A DNA stretch of 64,000 nt from JAUIIK01 sp963709995 (GTDB lineage Bacteria; Chloroflexota; Chloroflexia; Thermomicrobiales; CFX8): positions 1-64,000 of the forward strand of contig CAVPYN010000001.1 in the NCBI GenBank assembly GCA_963709995.1. Direction: 5' to 3'. Position numbers and translations under genes: made by a program. This document shows positions 1 through 7,976 of the stretch, in pieces (position 1 is the stretch's first letter; each line of letters starts with the position of its first letter). Below the pieces are notes generated by a model, which was not told the origin of the DNA, made no database searches, and saw only the letters and a program-made list of their open reading frames with translations.

Positions 1-63
<63 letters not shown>

Positions 64-138
64 TTACATCTGTAGGGTTCGTGCGACCGCGGCGCTCGCC
101 CGGTCAGTGCCAAGCCGTCGACCGAAGAGAGGTACGCC

Positions 139-1628
139 ATGCCCGAGGGCAAGCCCAACATCCTCGTCATCTGGGGGGACGACATCGGCTGGAACATCAG
201 CGGCTACAACCGCGGCATGATGGGCTACGAGACGCCGAACATCGACCGCATCGCCCACGAGGGCGTCGCTCTTCACCGACTACTACGGCCAGCAGAGCTG
301 CACCGCCGGGCGCGCCGCCTTCATCACCGGCCAGAATCCGCTGCGCACCGGCCTCACCAAGGTCGGCCTGCCCGGCGCCGACGTCGGCATCCGGCCACGA
401 GGACCCGACGATCGCCGGAGCTGCTCAAGGCGCTCGGCTACGCCACCGGCCAGTTCGGCAAGAACCACCTCGGCGACCGCGACGAGCACCTGCCGACCAA
501 TCACGGCTTCGACGAGTTCTTCGGCAACCTCTACCACCTGAACGCCGAAGAGGAGCCGGAGCACGAGGACTACCCGAAGGACCCGGCGTTCAAGGAGCGC
601 TTCGGGCCGCGCGGCGTGATCCACAGCTGGGCGAGGCCGACGGCACGCAGAAGATCGAGGACACCGGCCCGCTGACGCAGGAAGCGCATGGAGACGATCG
701 ACGACGAGGTCACCGGCGCGCACGCTCGAGTACCTCGACGAGGCCACCGAGAGCGGACAAGCCGTTCTTCATCTGGTGGAACGCGACGCGCATGCACTTC
801 CGCACCCACGTCAAAGACGAGCTCCGCGGCATCAGCGGCCAGGGCGAGTACAACGACGGCATGGTCGAGCACGACGGCCACGTCGGCGAGATGCTCGACA
901 AGCTCGACGAGCTCGGCATCGCCGACGACACGATCGTCGTCTACTCCACCGACAACGGCCCGCACTACAACTCCTGGCCGGACGCCGCCATCACGCCCTT
1001 CCGCTCCGAGAAGAACAGCAACTGGGAGGGCGCCTACCGCGTGCCGGCGTTCCTGCGCTGGCCGGCGAAGTGGCAGGCCGGCGTGACGCTCAACGGCATC
1101 GTCGCCCACCAGGACATGCTGACCACGTTCCTGGCCGCCGCCGGGGAGCCCGACATCGCGGCGAAGTGCCGCGCCGGCCACGAGGCCGGCGGCAAGACCT
1201 TCAAGGTCGTCCTCGACGGCAAAGACATGAACGCCTACTTCGCCGGCGAGGCCGACGAGAGCCCGCGCGACCGCTTCTTCTACGTCAACGACGACGCCGA
1301 GCTGGTCGCGCTGCGCGTCGGCGACTGGAAGTTCGTCTTCAGGGAGCAGCGCGCCCATCAGCTCGCCCTGTGGCTCGAGCCGTTCGTCGAGCTGCGCGCA
1401 CCCAAGATCGTCAACCTGCGGCGCGACCCCTTCGAGCGCGCGCTCACCGACTCGAACACCTACTACGACTGGATGATCGACCGCATCTACATGGTGGTCC
1501 CGGCCCAGGCGGTGGTGGCGGAGGCCATCCAGGAGTTCGCGGAATTCCCGCCTCGCCAGAAGCCCGCCTCCTTCAGTCTCGACCGCGTGCTCGAGAAGCT
1601 CCAGGAGGTCGCGGGCAGCCAGAGCTGA
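139..1628 (+). CDS. Arylsulfatase (sulfatase family), frameshifted
   Basis: This is a sulfatase that hydrolyses sulfate esters. The N-terminal block (NILVIWGDDIGWNISGYN) carries the metal-binding aspartate pair. The formylglycine site C-T-A-G-R lies at 299-313, and TDNGP near 950 holds further metal ligands. The reading frame changes at about 270, 393, 413, 633, 688, 727 and 760. All but one (633) look like +1 insertions, and switching frames restores family sequence; from 776 to the stop at 1626 the frame is clean. Start ATG 139 follows an AGAGAGG ribosome site. Reconstructed length is about 490 residues, normal for the family. It is a working gene if the indels are sequencing errors and a pseudogene if not. 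Confidence 0.85.
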
Positions 1629-1668
1629 GCCGGGGCTCGGGACAGGCGAGGCGCTGGCGCGCAGGCAG

Positions 1669-2294
1669 ATGCCCGGTCACGAGGGAGGCGGCGCGCGCGA
1701 CGGACCGCAGCGCACACGGCGCTCGCGCGAGGAGGTCAGCCGTGCGCTCATCGACGCCGCCGCAGAGCTTTTCGCGGAGCGTCCCTCCGGTCGCGTTACG
1801 GTGCGCGAGATCGCCGCGCGCGCCGACGTGAACCCGGCGCTCGTCTACCGCTACTTCGGCAGCAAGCAGAACCTGATGCGGGCAGCCATGGAGCAGTCGC
1901 AGCGGGCCATCGCCGCCAACCTCCCGCAGGTCACAGACGTGCGCCACGACGCGACTCTGCTCTACCGGGCGACAATGGGCGAGCGCGAGTTCGTCGCCGT
2001 CCTTGCCCGCGCCTCTCTCGACGGCGTGCTGCCGGACTTCCCGGCCGGCTACCCGACCATGGGCGGCCTCGTCGAGCGCATCGAGGCCGACCTCGCGCCC
2101 AGCCGGCAGGCCGCCACGATCCACGCGTCGTGGTCGCCTGCCTGAGCTCGCTCGTGCTCGGCTATGCCCTGTTCGGCGAGTTCGTGCGGCGTGGCACCGG
2201 CCTCGACGACCTGCCGGATGAGAAGCTTGACGCGGCGATCCAGGAGGTGCTGCTCGATATCGTGGGGCTCGCCTACCCGGAGAAGACGCCGTGA
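1669..2294 (+). CDS. TetR/AcrR family transcriptional regulator, one frameshift
   Basis: The N-terminal helix-turn-helix (REEVSRALIDAAAELFAERP, then VTVREIAARADVNPALVYRYF) is typical of TetR repressors. The rest is the variable ligand-binding helical domain. The frame from ATG 1669 would stop at 2145. A one-base deletion near 2110 explains this, because the adjacent frame continues as helical sequence (VVVACLSSLVLGYALFGEFV) to TGA 2292-2294. The stop overlaps the GTG of the SulP gene, so the two are probably co-transcribed and the regulator may control the transporter. The ligand cannot be told from the sequence. Confidence 0.8.
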
Positions 2295-4118
2295 CCGGCG
2301 AAGGAGGCCGCGCCACGCCACCCGCGGGTCGCAGGCTGGCCGCCGCCGTCCCTGCCCTCAAGGCCTGGCTCGGTTCACTGGCCGTCTCGCGCAGCGACCT
2401 CGGCCGCGACGCCGTGGCCGGCGTGCCGGGAGCCGTTGGCAGCGTGCCGGACGGCATGGCGGCCTCGGTGCTCGTCGGAGTGAACCCCGTGCACGGCCTC
2501 TACGCAAGCTTCGCCGGACCGATCTTCGGCGGGCTGACCTCAAACACGCGCCTCATGGTGATCACGACGACGAGCGCCGCGGCTCTGGCGGCAGGCTCGG
2601 CTCTGCAGAGCTTCAGCGCGGCGGAGCGGGAGCAGGCGCTCATCATCCTCACCCTGCTCGCCGGGGTGCTCATGGTGGCCGCCGGCCTCTTCCGGCTCGG
2701 CCGCTACACGCGCTTCGTCTCGCTCTCGGTCATGCTCGGCTTCCTCACGGGCGTCGCCGCCAACATCGTGCTCAGTCAAGTCGGCGACTTCACAGGCGCC
2801 GAGGGCGACGGCGGCGTCGCGCTCACGCGAGCCATCGATATCCTCCTGCATCCCGGTCGCGTTGAACTGGAGTCGGTGCTCGTCGGCAGCGCGACCCTGG
2901 TCCTGCTCATCGTGCTCACCAGGACGCGCATCGCGGCCTACGCCTCCGTCATCGCCGTCATCCTGCCGAGCCTGCTCGCCTTGAGGTTGCCCGCCGTGGC
3001 CACGGTCGCGGACGTCGGTGCGATACCGACCGGCATCCCACTGCCCCGCCCTGCCACCGCTGCACATGCTGCTCTCGGTCGACGTGCTGACGGGAGCGCT
3101 CGTCGTCGCGGTGATCGTGCTCGTCCAGGGCGCCGGGGTCTCCGAGGCGGCGCCCAACCCCGACGGCTCGCCGCCCGAAGTCGACGCCGACTTCCGGGCG
3201 CAGGGCATCGGCAACATCGCGGCCGCCTTCTTCCGCGGCCAGCCCGTCGGCGGCTCGGTGGGCCAGACGGCGCTGAACGCGGCGGCGGGGGCGAGGACGC
3301 GCTGGGCGGCGATCTTCTCCGGCATCTGGATGCTCGCCATCCTGATCGCCCTGTCGGGGCTCGTGGGCAACGTCGCGATGCCGTCGCTCGGCGCCATCCT
3401 CATCTTCGCGGCCGTGAGCTCCGTGAAGCCCGACGAGATCCGTATGGCGCTGCGCACCGGAGCGAGCTCGACGATCGCCATGGTGACGACGTTCCTGGCG
3501 ACGCTCTTCCTGCCGATCGCCGCTGCCGTCGGCATCGGCGTGGCTCTGTCCCTGCTCCTGCAGCTGAACCGCGAGGCGCTCGACCTCACGCTCGTGGAGC
3601 TTGTGCCGCAGCCCGACGGGCAGTTCGCGGAGCGGCCCGCACCCACATCACTCGTCGGTCACGAGGTGACGCTGCTGGACGTCTACGGGAGCCTCTACTA
3701 CGCCGGCGCGCGCACGCTGGCGTCCCTGCTGCCGAATCCGCAGGGCGCCGCAGCGCCCGTTGTAGTCCTGCGCCTGCGGGGCAGGACTGCGCTGGGCGTC
3801 ACCTCCTACAAGATCCTCACGACCTACGGCGCCCGGCTTGACGAGATCGGCGGCAGGCTGCTGCTGAGCGGGATCGCGCCCGATCTCCTCGCGCAGCTCA
3901 GGCGCGCCGAGCAGGCTGACGCCGAGGGCCTCGAGGTCTTCCCGCAGACAAGCACCATCGGCGAGTCGAGCGCCGCGGCCTACGCGGCCGGTCGAGCCTG
4001 GCGCGAGGCGCATGCAGAAGAACGGCAGGAACAGGGACGAGAGAAGGGGCCGCACGGGGCCTGTCCGGAAGCGGGGACGCTCCACGACGATCGCGGCGAG
4101 CCGGGGAGGTCGGCATGA
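2291..4118 (+). CDS. SulP family anion permease with STAS domain, one frameshift
   Basis: This is a SulP-type membrane carrier for sulfate, bicarbonate or a related anion. The N-terminal half has the family block PDGMAASVLVGVNPVHGLYA followed by hydrophobic helices. A +1 insertion near 3045 moves the frame, after which the core continues with FRGQPVGGSVGQTALN. A cytoplasmic STAS domain occupies roughly 3650-3950. The tail after about 3980 is charged and low in complexity. GTG 2291 overlaps the TetR stop and the TGA overlaps the next ATG (ATGA at 4115), so TetR, SulP and the next membrane protein look like one operon. The anion is inferred only from the family. Confidence 0.87.
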
Positions 4119-4813
4119 GACGGGCAGAGCGCCAGAAAGCGAAGCTCGGGCAGGCGGAGCGACGAGCCGCGACGCCCGTGGCCGGCGCCATCGCCGGGAT
4201 CCTCTTCGCCGTGTTGTTCTCGCTGAGCGTCACGATCATCCAAGCGAGTATGCAGGACTTGCCGAAGGACACCGGCTCCTGGCTCGACACCGACGCGGGA
4301 CGCTTCAAGTTCGCCATCTCGCTCGTGCCCTTCGCCGGGCTGTTCTTCCTGTGGTTCATCGCCGTGGCGCGAGAGCGGCTGGGCCAGTTCGAGGACCAGT
4401 TCTTCTCCACCGTCTTCCTGGGGAGCGGTCTGCTGTTCCTGGCCATGATCTTCGCGGCGGCCGCATCGGCGGGGGCCATCGCGGCCACCTATGCCGCCGA
4501 CCCCTCCGGCTTCTCGGCCAGCACCACCATCGTCTACGCGCGCCACATCGTCACGCAGATCTTCAATGTCTATGCGCTGCGAATGGCGGCGGTCTTCCTC
4601 ATCTCCCAGGCCACACTCTGGTGGCGCACCGGCGTGATGCCAAGGTGGATGGCGCTGGCAACCTACGCTGTCGCGCTCGTCCTTCTCTTCGTCTTGACGC
4701 AGGCGACGCAGGTCGTCCTGGTCTTCCCTGCCTGGGTGTTCCTCGTGAGCGCGTACATCCTCATCGGGCATCTCACCCGGTCCGGCGAGCCGCGTGCCGA
4801 GGTGAAGGAATGA
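4115..4813 (+). CDS. Multi-pass membrane protein of unknown function
   Basis: This 232-residue protein has a basic N-terminus and about five hydrophobic segments (near residues 23-43, 65-85, 105-130, 155-170, 185-220). It has no domain I recognise. The ATG overlaps the stop of the SulP gene, so it is translationally coupled to it and may be an accessory subunit; that is inference. The reading frame is intact. An open frame of 27 codons overlaps its stop (4810-4893) and fills the gap to the next gene, but nothing else supports it. Confidence 0.75.
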   Translation: MRRAERQKAKLGQAERRAATPVAGAIAGILFAVLFSLSVTIIQASMQDLPKDTGSWLDTDAGRFKFAISLVPFAGLFFLWFIAVARERLGQFEDQFFSTVFLGSGLLFLAMIFAAAASAGAIAATYAADPSGFSASTTIVYARHIVTQIFNVYALRMAAVFLISQATLWWRTGVMPRWMALATYAVALVLLFVLTQATQVVLVFPAWVFLVSAYILIGHLTRSGEPRAEVKE

Positions 4814-4897
4814 CGTCGACAGGGGCCGGCAGCGTGCCGCGCGACGTCCTCGGGGCGCCGATCGACACGGAAGCACGAGACGCGGGAGGCTGACCGT

Positions 4898-6040
4898 ATG
4901 GGGGGCGATCTCGACAACGGTCTGCGCATGGCCGGTGCGCCGGGCTGGCTCGTCCGGCTCGGGGTGCGCAGCTGGCTGCTCCTGGGCGTCTTCGCCGCGG
5001 CCGCCGTCGTGGTGGTCGGGCTCTCCGCCGTAAGCGCGGTCGTCATGCCCATACTGCTCGCCGCGGTCCTCGGCGTGCTCTTCCGTCCGCTGGTCGACAG
5101 AGGCGAGCGCCACGGCATCCCGAGAGGCGCGGGCAGCGTGCTGGTGCTCGTCGCCGTCCTCGCGGTCGTCGTGGGACTGACGGCCCTCAGCGTGCGGACG
5201 CTCGCCGCGCAAGCCCCCGAGATCGCCCGGCTCGCGCGGCAGGGCGGTGAGACGGCCTTGGGATGGTTCGTTGGGGGCGGCCAGAGCGGGCCGGACGCAG
5301 ACGCGACGGCGACGGCGGTCCGGCGAGCGTTGCCCGTGCTCGGCGAGGGACTGTGGAACGCGCTCGTCGGGATCACGTGGAGCATCGTCGGATTCCTCAT
5401 CGGCGCGTTCTTCGCGCTCTTCACGCTGTTCTTCGCGCTCCGGGACGGTCACAAGCTCAACCTGTGGATGGAGGAGCGCCTCGGACTCGCGAACATCCAC
5501 GGGGCGGCCGTCATCGAGGACGCGGAGGCGGCCATCCGGAGCTACTTCGCAGGCACAGGACTCACGGCCCTGGTCACGGCGCCGATCGTCGTGATCCCCA
5601 TGGCGCTGCTCGGGCTTCCGCTCCTCTTGCCGGTGCTGCTCGTGTACCTCGTCTCCTCGTTCGTCCCCTACGTCGGAGCCTGGGTGGGAGGAGCCTTCGC
5701 CATCCTGGTCGCTCTGGGATCGGGCGGCGTGGACGCCGCGATCGTCGTGACCATCGCCGTAGTGGTGTCAAACGGCAGCGTACAGAGCGTCGTGGCATCC
5801 TGGGCCGTGGGCAAACGGCTCCGCATGCACCCCGTCATCGTGCTGGTCTCCACCGCCGTGGCCGCGATCGTCGGCGGCATGACGCTGATGATCCTGGCCG
5901 CTCCGGTGACGGCCACGGTCATCATGACGGCGCGCAGGATCCGCGCAGCGAAAGAAGCGGCCGGCGCGAGCGACCCCGCTACGGGCGAGCAGGGACTGCC
6001 GCAGGCGGACACCGCCGCGAGCGCGGGCCGAGCTGACTGA
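4898..6040 (+). CDS. AI-2E family (PerM/TqsA-like) transporter
   Basis: An intact 380-residue membrane protein with the AI-2E exporter layout. Two N-terminal helices are followed by a soluble stretch (residues about 85-145), then VGFLIGAFFALFTLFFALRD, and C-terminal helices containing SFVPYVGAWVGG and a GGMTLMILAAPVTA segment. Family members include autoinducer-2 exporters, Na+/H+ antiporter-like proteins and many uncharacterised permeases, so the substrate is open. A GGGAGGC ribosome site precedes ATG 4898. A hairpin starts one base after the stop. It probably belongs to the SulP transcription unit, with an 84-base gap upstream. Confidence 0.88.
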   Translation: MGGDLDNGLRMAGAPGWLVRLGVRSWLLLGVFAAAAVVVVGLSAVSAVVMPILLAAVLGVLFRPLVDRGERHGIPRGAGSVLVLVAVLAVVVGLTALSVRTLAAQAPEIARLARQGGETALGWFVGGGQSGPDADATATAVRRALPVLGEGLWNALVGITWSIVGFLIGAFFALFTLFFALRDGHKLNLWMEERLGLANIHGAAVIEDAEAAIRSYFAGTGLTALVTAPIVVIPMALLGLPLLLPVLLVYLVSSFVPYVGAWVGGAFAILVALGSGGVDAAIVVTIAVVVSNGSVQSVVASWAVGKRLRMHPVIVLVSTAVAAIVGGMTLMILAAPVTATVIMTARRIRAAKEAAGASDPATGEQGLPQADTAASAGRAD

Positions 6041-6064
6041 CGGGCGCCGGAGAGAACGCGCCCG
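6041..6064 (+). terminator. Hairpin directly after the AI-2E transporter stop
   Basis: A perfect 7-bp stem (CGGGCGC at 6041-6047, GCGCCCG at 6058-6064) with a 10-base loop starts at the base after TGA 6038-6040. There is no T run, so a factor-assisted or weak terminator is more likely than a classical one. Confidence 0.45.
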
Positions 6065-6123
6065 GAGCAGCCGCATTCCGCATGGCGCCGGGAAGGATCA
6101 GTCCCGATCGCTGCCGGGCAGCC

Positions 6124-6862
6124 GCCTGCAACTACCGCAATCACATGAAGATGGTGATCATCGACGGCAAGAGCGTGTACAGCGGCGGCATGAGCATGGG
6201 GCAGGAGTACCGCGACGGCGGCCCGCGGTTCGACGTCTGGCGCGACACGTCGTTCCGCCTCAGCGGACCGGTGGTCGCCCCCTACCTCGTGCTGTACGCC
6301 TCCATCTGGCTCAACAACGGCGGCAAGGGGGACCTGGCCACCGACTTCATGCCGCCGGTGGCGGAGCATCACCGGCACGAGGGGACGCCGGTCCAGGTGC
6401 TGCACTCCAGCGTGCAGACCACGCTCAAGACCATCCGCGATGTGCGCAGCCGCGGCGAGTGGCATCGACGTGCGCTTCATGATGACCGGGGTCCGGGACA
6501 AGAAGATCCCGTTCTACGCGGCGTGCGCGTACTACCCGCAACTCCTGCGCGCGGGCGTGAAGGTCTACCAGTACAAAGCCGGCTTTCTGCACGCCAAGAC
6601 GGTCACGGTAGACCACCAGTTCTCGATCATCGGCACCTGCAACTGGGACATCCGCAGCTTCCTCCTGCACGAGGAAGTGGTCTCGATCTTCTACGACCGC
6701 GGCGTCGCCACGAACTACGCCGACCAGCACGAACGCGACATTCGGGACTGCATCGAGATCACGGAAGCGGACCTCGCCAAGCTGACCCGCGGCGAGCGGT
6801 TCCGCAACTCGTGCTACCGCCTGTTCTCGCGGCTGCTCCAGGAAGTCGCGAAGTGGGAATGA
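6124..6862 (+). pseudogene. Remnant phospholipase D / cardiolipin synthase copy
   Basis: This is a second, damaged copy of the phospholipase D gene at 42873-44383. It begins abruptly at the equivalent of the first HKD motif (NHMKMVIIDGKSVYSGG) and lacks about 250 N-terminal residues, including the membrane anchors. Near 6440 an 89-bp segment present in the other copy is missing. Its ends are the direct repeat GCGA, and the loss shifts the frame, so the rest (MCAAAASGIDVRFMM onward) is read in another frame to TGA 6862. The second HKD motif (HAKTVTVD) is kept. With no start, no anchor and a frameshift it is unlikely to be active. A misassembly is possible. Confidence 0.82.
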
Positions 6863-6878
6863 ATCCGGGCGAGACGAC

Positions 6879-6898
6879 GTGGACATTGCGTAGTCCAC
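6879..6898. promoter_or_regulatory. Dyad upstream of the SHOCT/DUF6325-like genes
   Basis: GTGGAC at 6879-6884 is mirrored by GTCCAC at 6893-6898 with eight bases between. It lies about 75 bases before the SHOCT gene start. The right arm includes CGTAGT, also found in the 68-bp elements at 17029 and 19847. The shape and size resemble sites of NarL/DosR-type regulators. This is a pattern call only. Confidence 0.35.
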
Positions 6899-6971
6899 TG
6901 ACCCCGCCTACGATCGTATCAAGCACGGGACCGGCCCCTCGATGGGTCGGTCGGAGAGAGGGAGGATCAGC

Positions 6972-7265
6972 ATGCGCATGAGGAGAAGGCCACTGCTCGG
7001 GGCTGCCGTGGTCGGCGGTACCGCGTACCACATGGGCAAGAAGGGCCAGCAAAGTCGCGACCAGGAAGCGGACCAGAACGCGCAGATCGCCGACCTGCAG
7101 GCGCAGCAACAGCAGCAGCAGGCGCCGCCGCAGGCCGCGCCGGCTCCGGCCAGCACCGAAGACTCCATGGCCAAGCTGACGCAACTCAAGAGCCTGCTCG
7201 ACCAAGGCGTTCTCACCCAGGCTGAGTTCGACGTCCAGAAGACCAAGATCCTGCAGAGCATGTAG
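6972..7265 (+). CDS. Small SHOCT-domain protein
   Basis: A 97-residue protein in three parts: a basic, short hydrophobic start (RRRPLLGAAVVGGTAYHMG), a glutamine/alanine/proline-rich linker (about residues 35-65), and a C-terminal SHOCT domain (MAKLTQLKSLLDQGVLTQAE). SHOCT domains are short helical oligomerisation modules. ATG 6972 is chosen because GGGAGG lies 6 bases upstream. The next gene follows after 39 bases. The N-terminal block resembles that of the 53-residue protein at 31284, which also sits beside a DUF6325 gene. Confidence 0.82.
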   Translation: MRMRRRPLLGAAVVGGTAYHMGKKGQQSRDQEADQNAQIADLQAQQQQQQAPPQAAPAPASTEDSMAKLTQLKSLLDQGVLTQAEFDVQKTKILQSM

Positions 7266-7304
7266 GCGGTCGGGACGCGACTGACCACAGAGAAGGAGAC
7301 TGAT

Positions 7305-7808
7305 ATGGCAATGGGACCTGTGCAGGTCCTCATCGTCGGCTTCGGTGAGGATGCCGAGTTCAAGGGCGAAGCGCTCGAGCAGCTGCGTCTGCTGCGCCAG
7401 CAGGACATCGTGCGGGTCATCGACCTTCTCGTCGTCCACCACAATCTAGACGGTACGGTCGAGAAGCTCGAGATCGCCGATCACGCCGAGCTCGCCGAGC
7501 TCGGCGCCTTCGCCGGCGCGCTCATCGGCTTCGGCGCGGCCGGCGAAGAGGGCGCTGAGGTCGGCGCCGAGGCCGGTGCGGAACTGGGCGACGCTGATGA
7601 GCTCTACGACGACGCCGAGGTCTGGTACATGGCCGACTCTATCCCCGCGGGGATGACCGCCGCGATCGTCATCCTCGAGCATCGCTGGGCGATCCCGCTG
7701 CGCAACGCCATCGCCAACACCGGAGGCGTGGCCCTGGCCGACAAGTGGCTCCACCCGCAGGACCTGCTCGCCGTCGGCGTCGAGCTCGGCATGGCGCTCG
7801 ACGACTGA
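7305..7808 (+). CDS. DUF6325-like protein
   Basis: An intact 167-residue protein with strong AGAAGGAG ribosome site. It begins GPVQVLIVGF and continues with IVRVIDLLVVHHNLDGTVEK, an acidic middle, then AAIVILEHRWAIPLRNAI. This is the same plan as the DUF6325 protein at 30816 (GPIDYLVVEF, IRVLDLLIITKD, AALVWENTWAAPF), though with an added Gly/Ala/Glu-rich insert around residues 60-95. The function of the family is unknown. It follows the SHOCT gene in a likely two-gene unit and precedes the DUF1269-sulfatase. Confidence 0.75.
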   Translation: MAMGPVQVLIVGFGEDAEFKGEALEQLRLLRQQDIVRVIDLLVVHHNLDGTVEKLEIADHAELAELGAFAGALIGFGAAGEEGAEVGAEAGAELGDADELYDDAEVWYMADSIPAGMTAAIVILEHRWAIPLRNAIANTGGVALADKWLHPQDLLAVGVELGMALDD

Positions 7809-7851
7809 CCGGCGCAGCCGGATCAGCGTCGTGAGGCACACCGCACACAGA

Positions 7852-7863
7852 CACTACGTAGTG
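7852..7863. promoter_or_regulatory. 12-bp perfect palindrome before the DUF1269-sulfatase gene
   Basis: CACTACGTAGTG is a perfect 12-base palindrome 114 bases before ATG 7977. Its CTACGTAGT centre recalls the CGTAGT in the dyad at 6879 and in the 68-bp elements. It could be an operator for a dimeric regulator; no binding protein is known. Confidence 0.35.
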
Positions 7864-7976
7864 GGTAAGAGACGATGGCCGGCGGCGCTGGGAAGAATGC
7901 GCTTGCGCCCCGGACTCGTCGAACTCGCCGTCCGGAGCCGCGGGGAGCGACGCATGGGGGAAGCGAAGGGGAGGCC

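Noticed and set aside
3980..5500. Very long open frames on the strand opposite to real genes, for example here and at 22118-23983, 12854-14311 and 57895-59901
   Set aside because: They translate to low-complexity Arg/Gly/Asp/His-rich sequence without family motifs and mirror well-supported genes; expected in GC-rich DNA.
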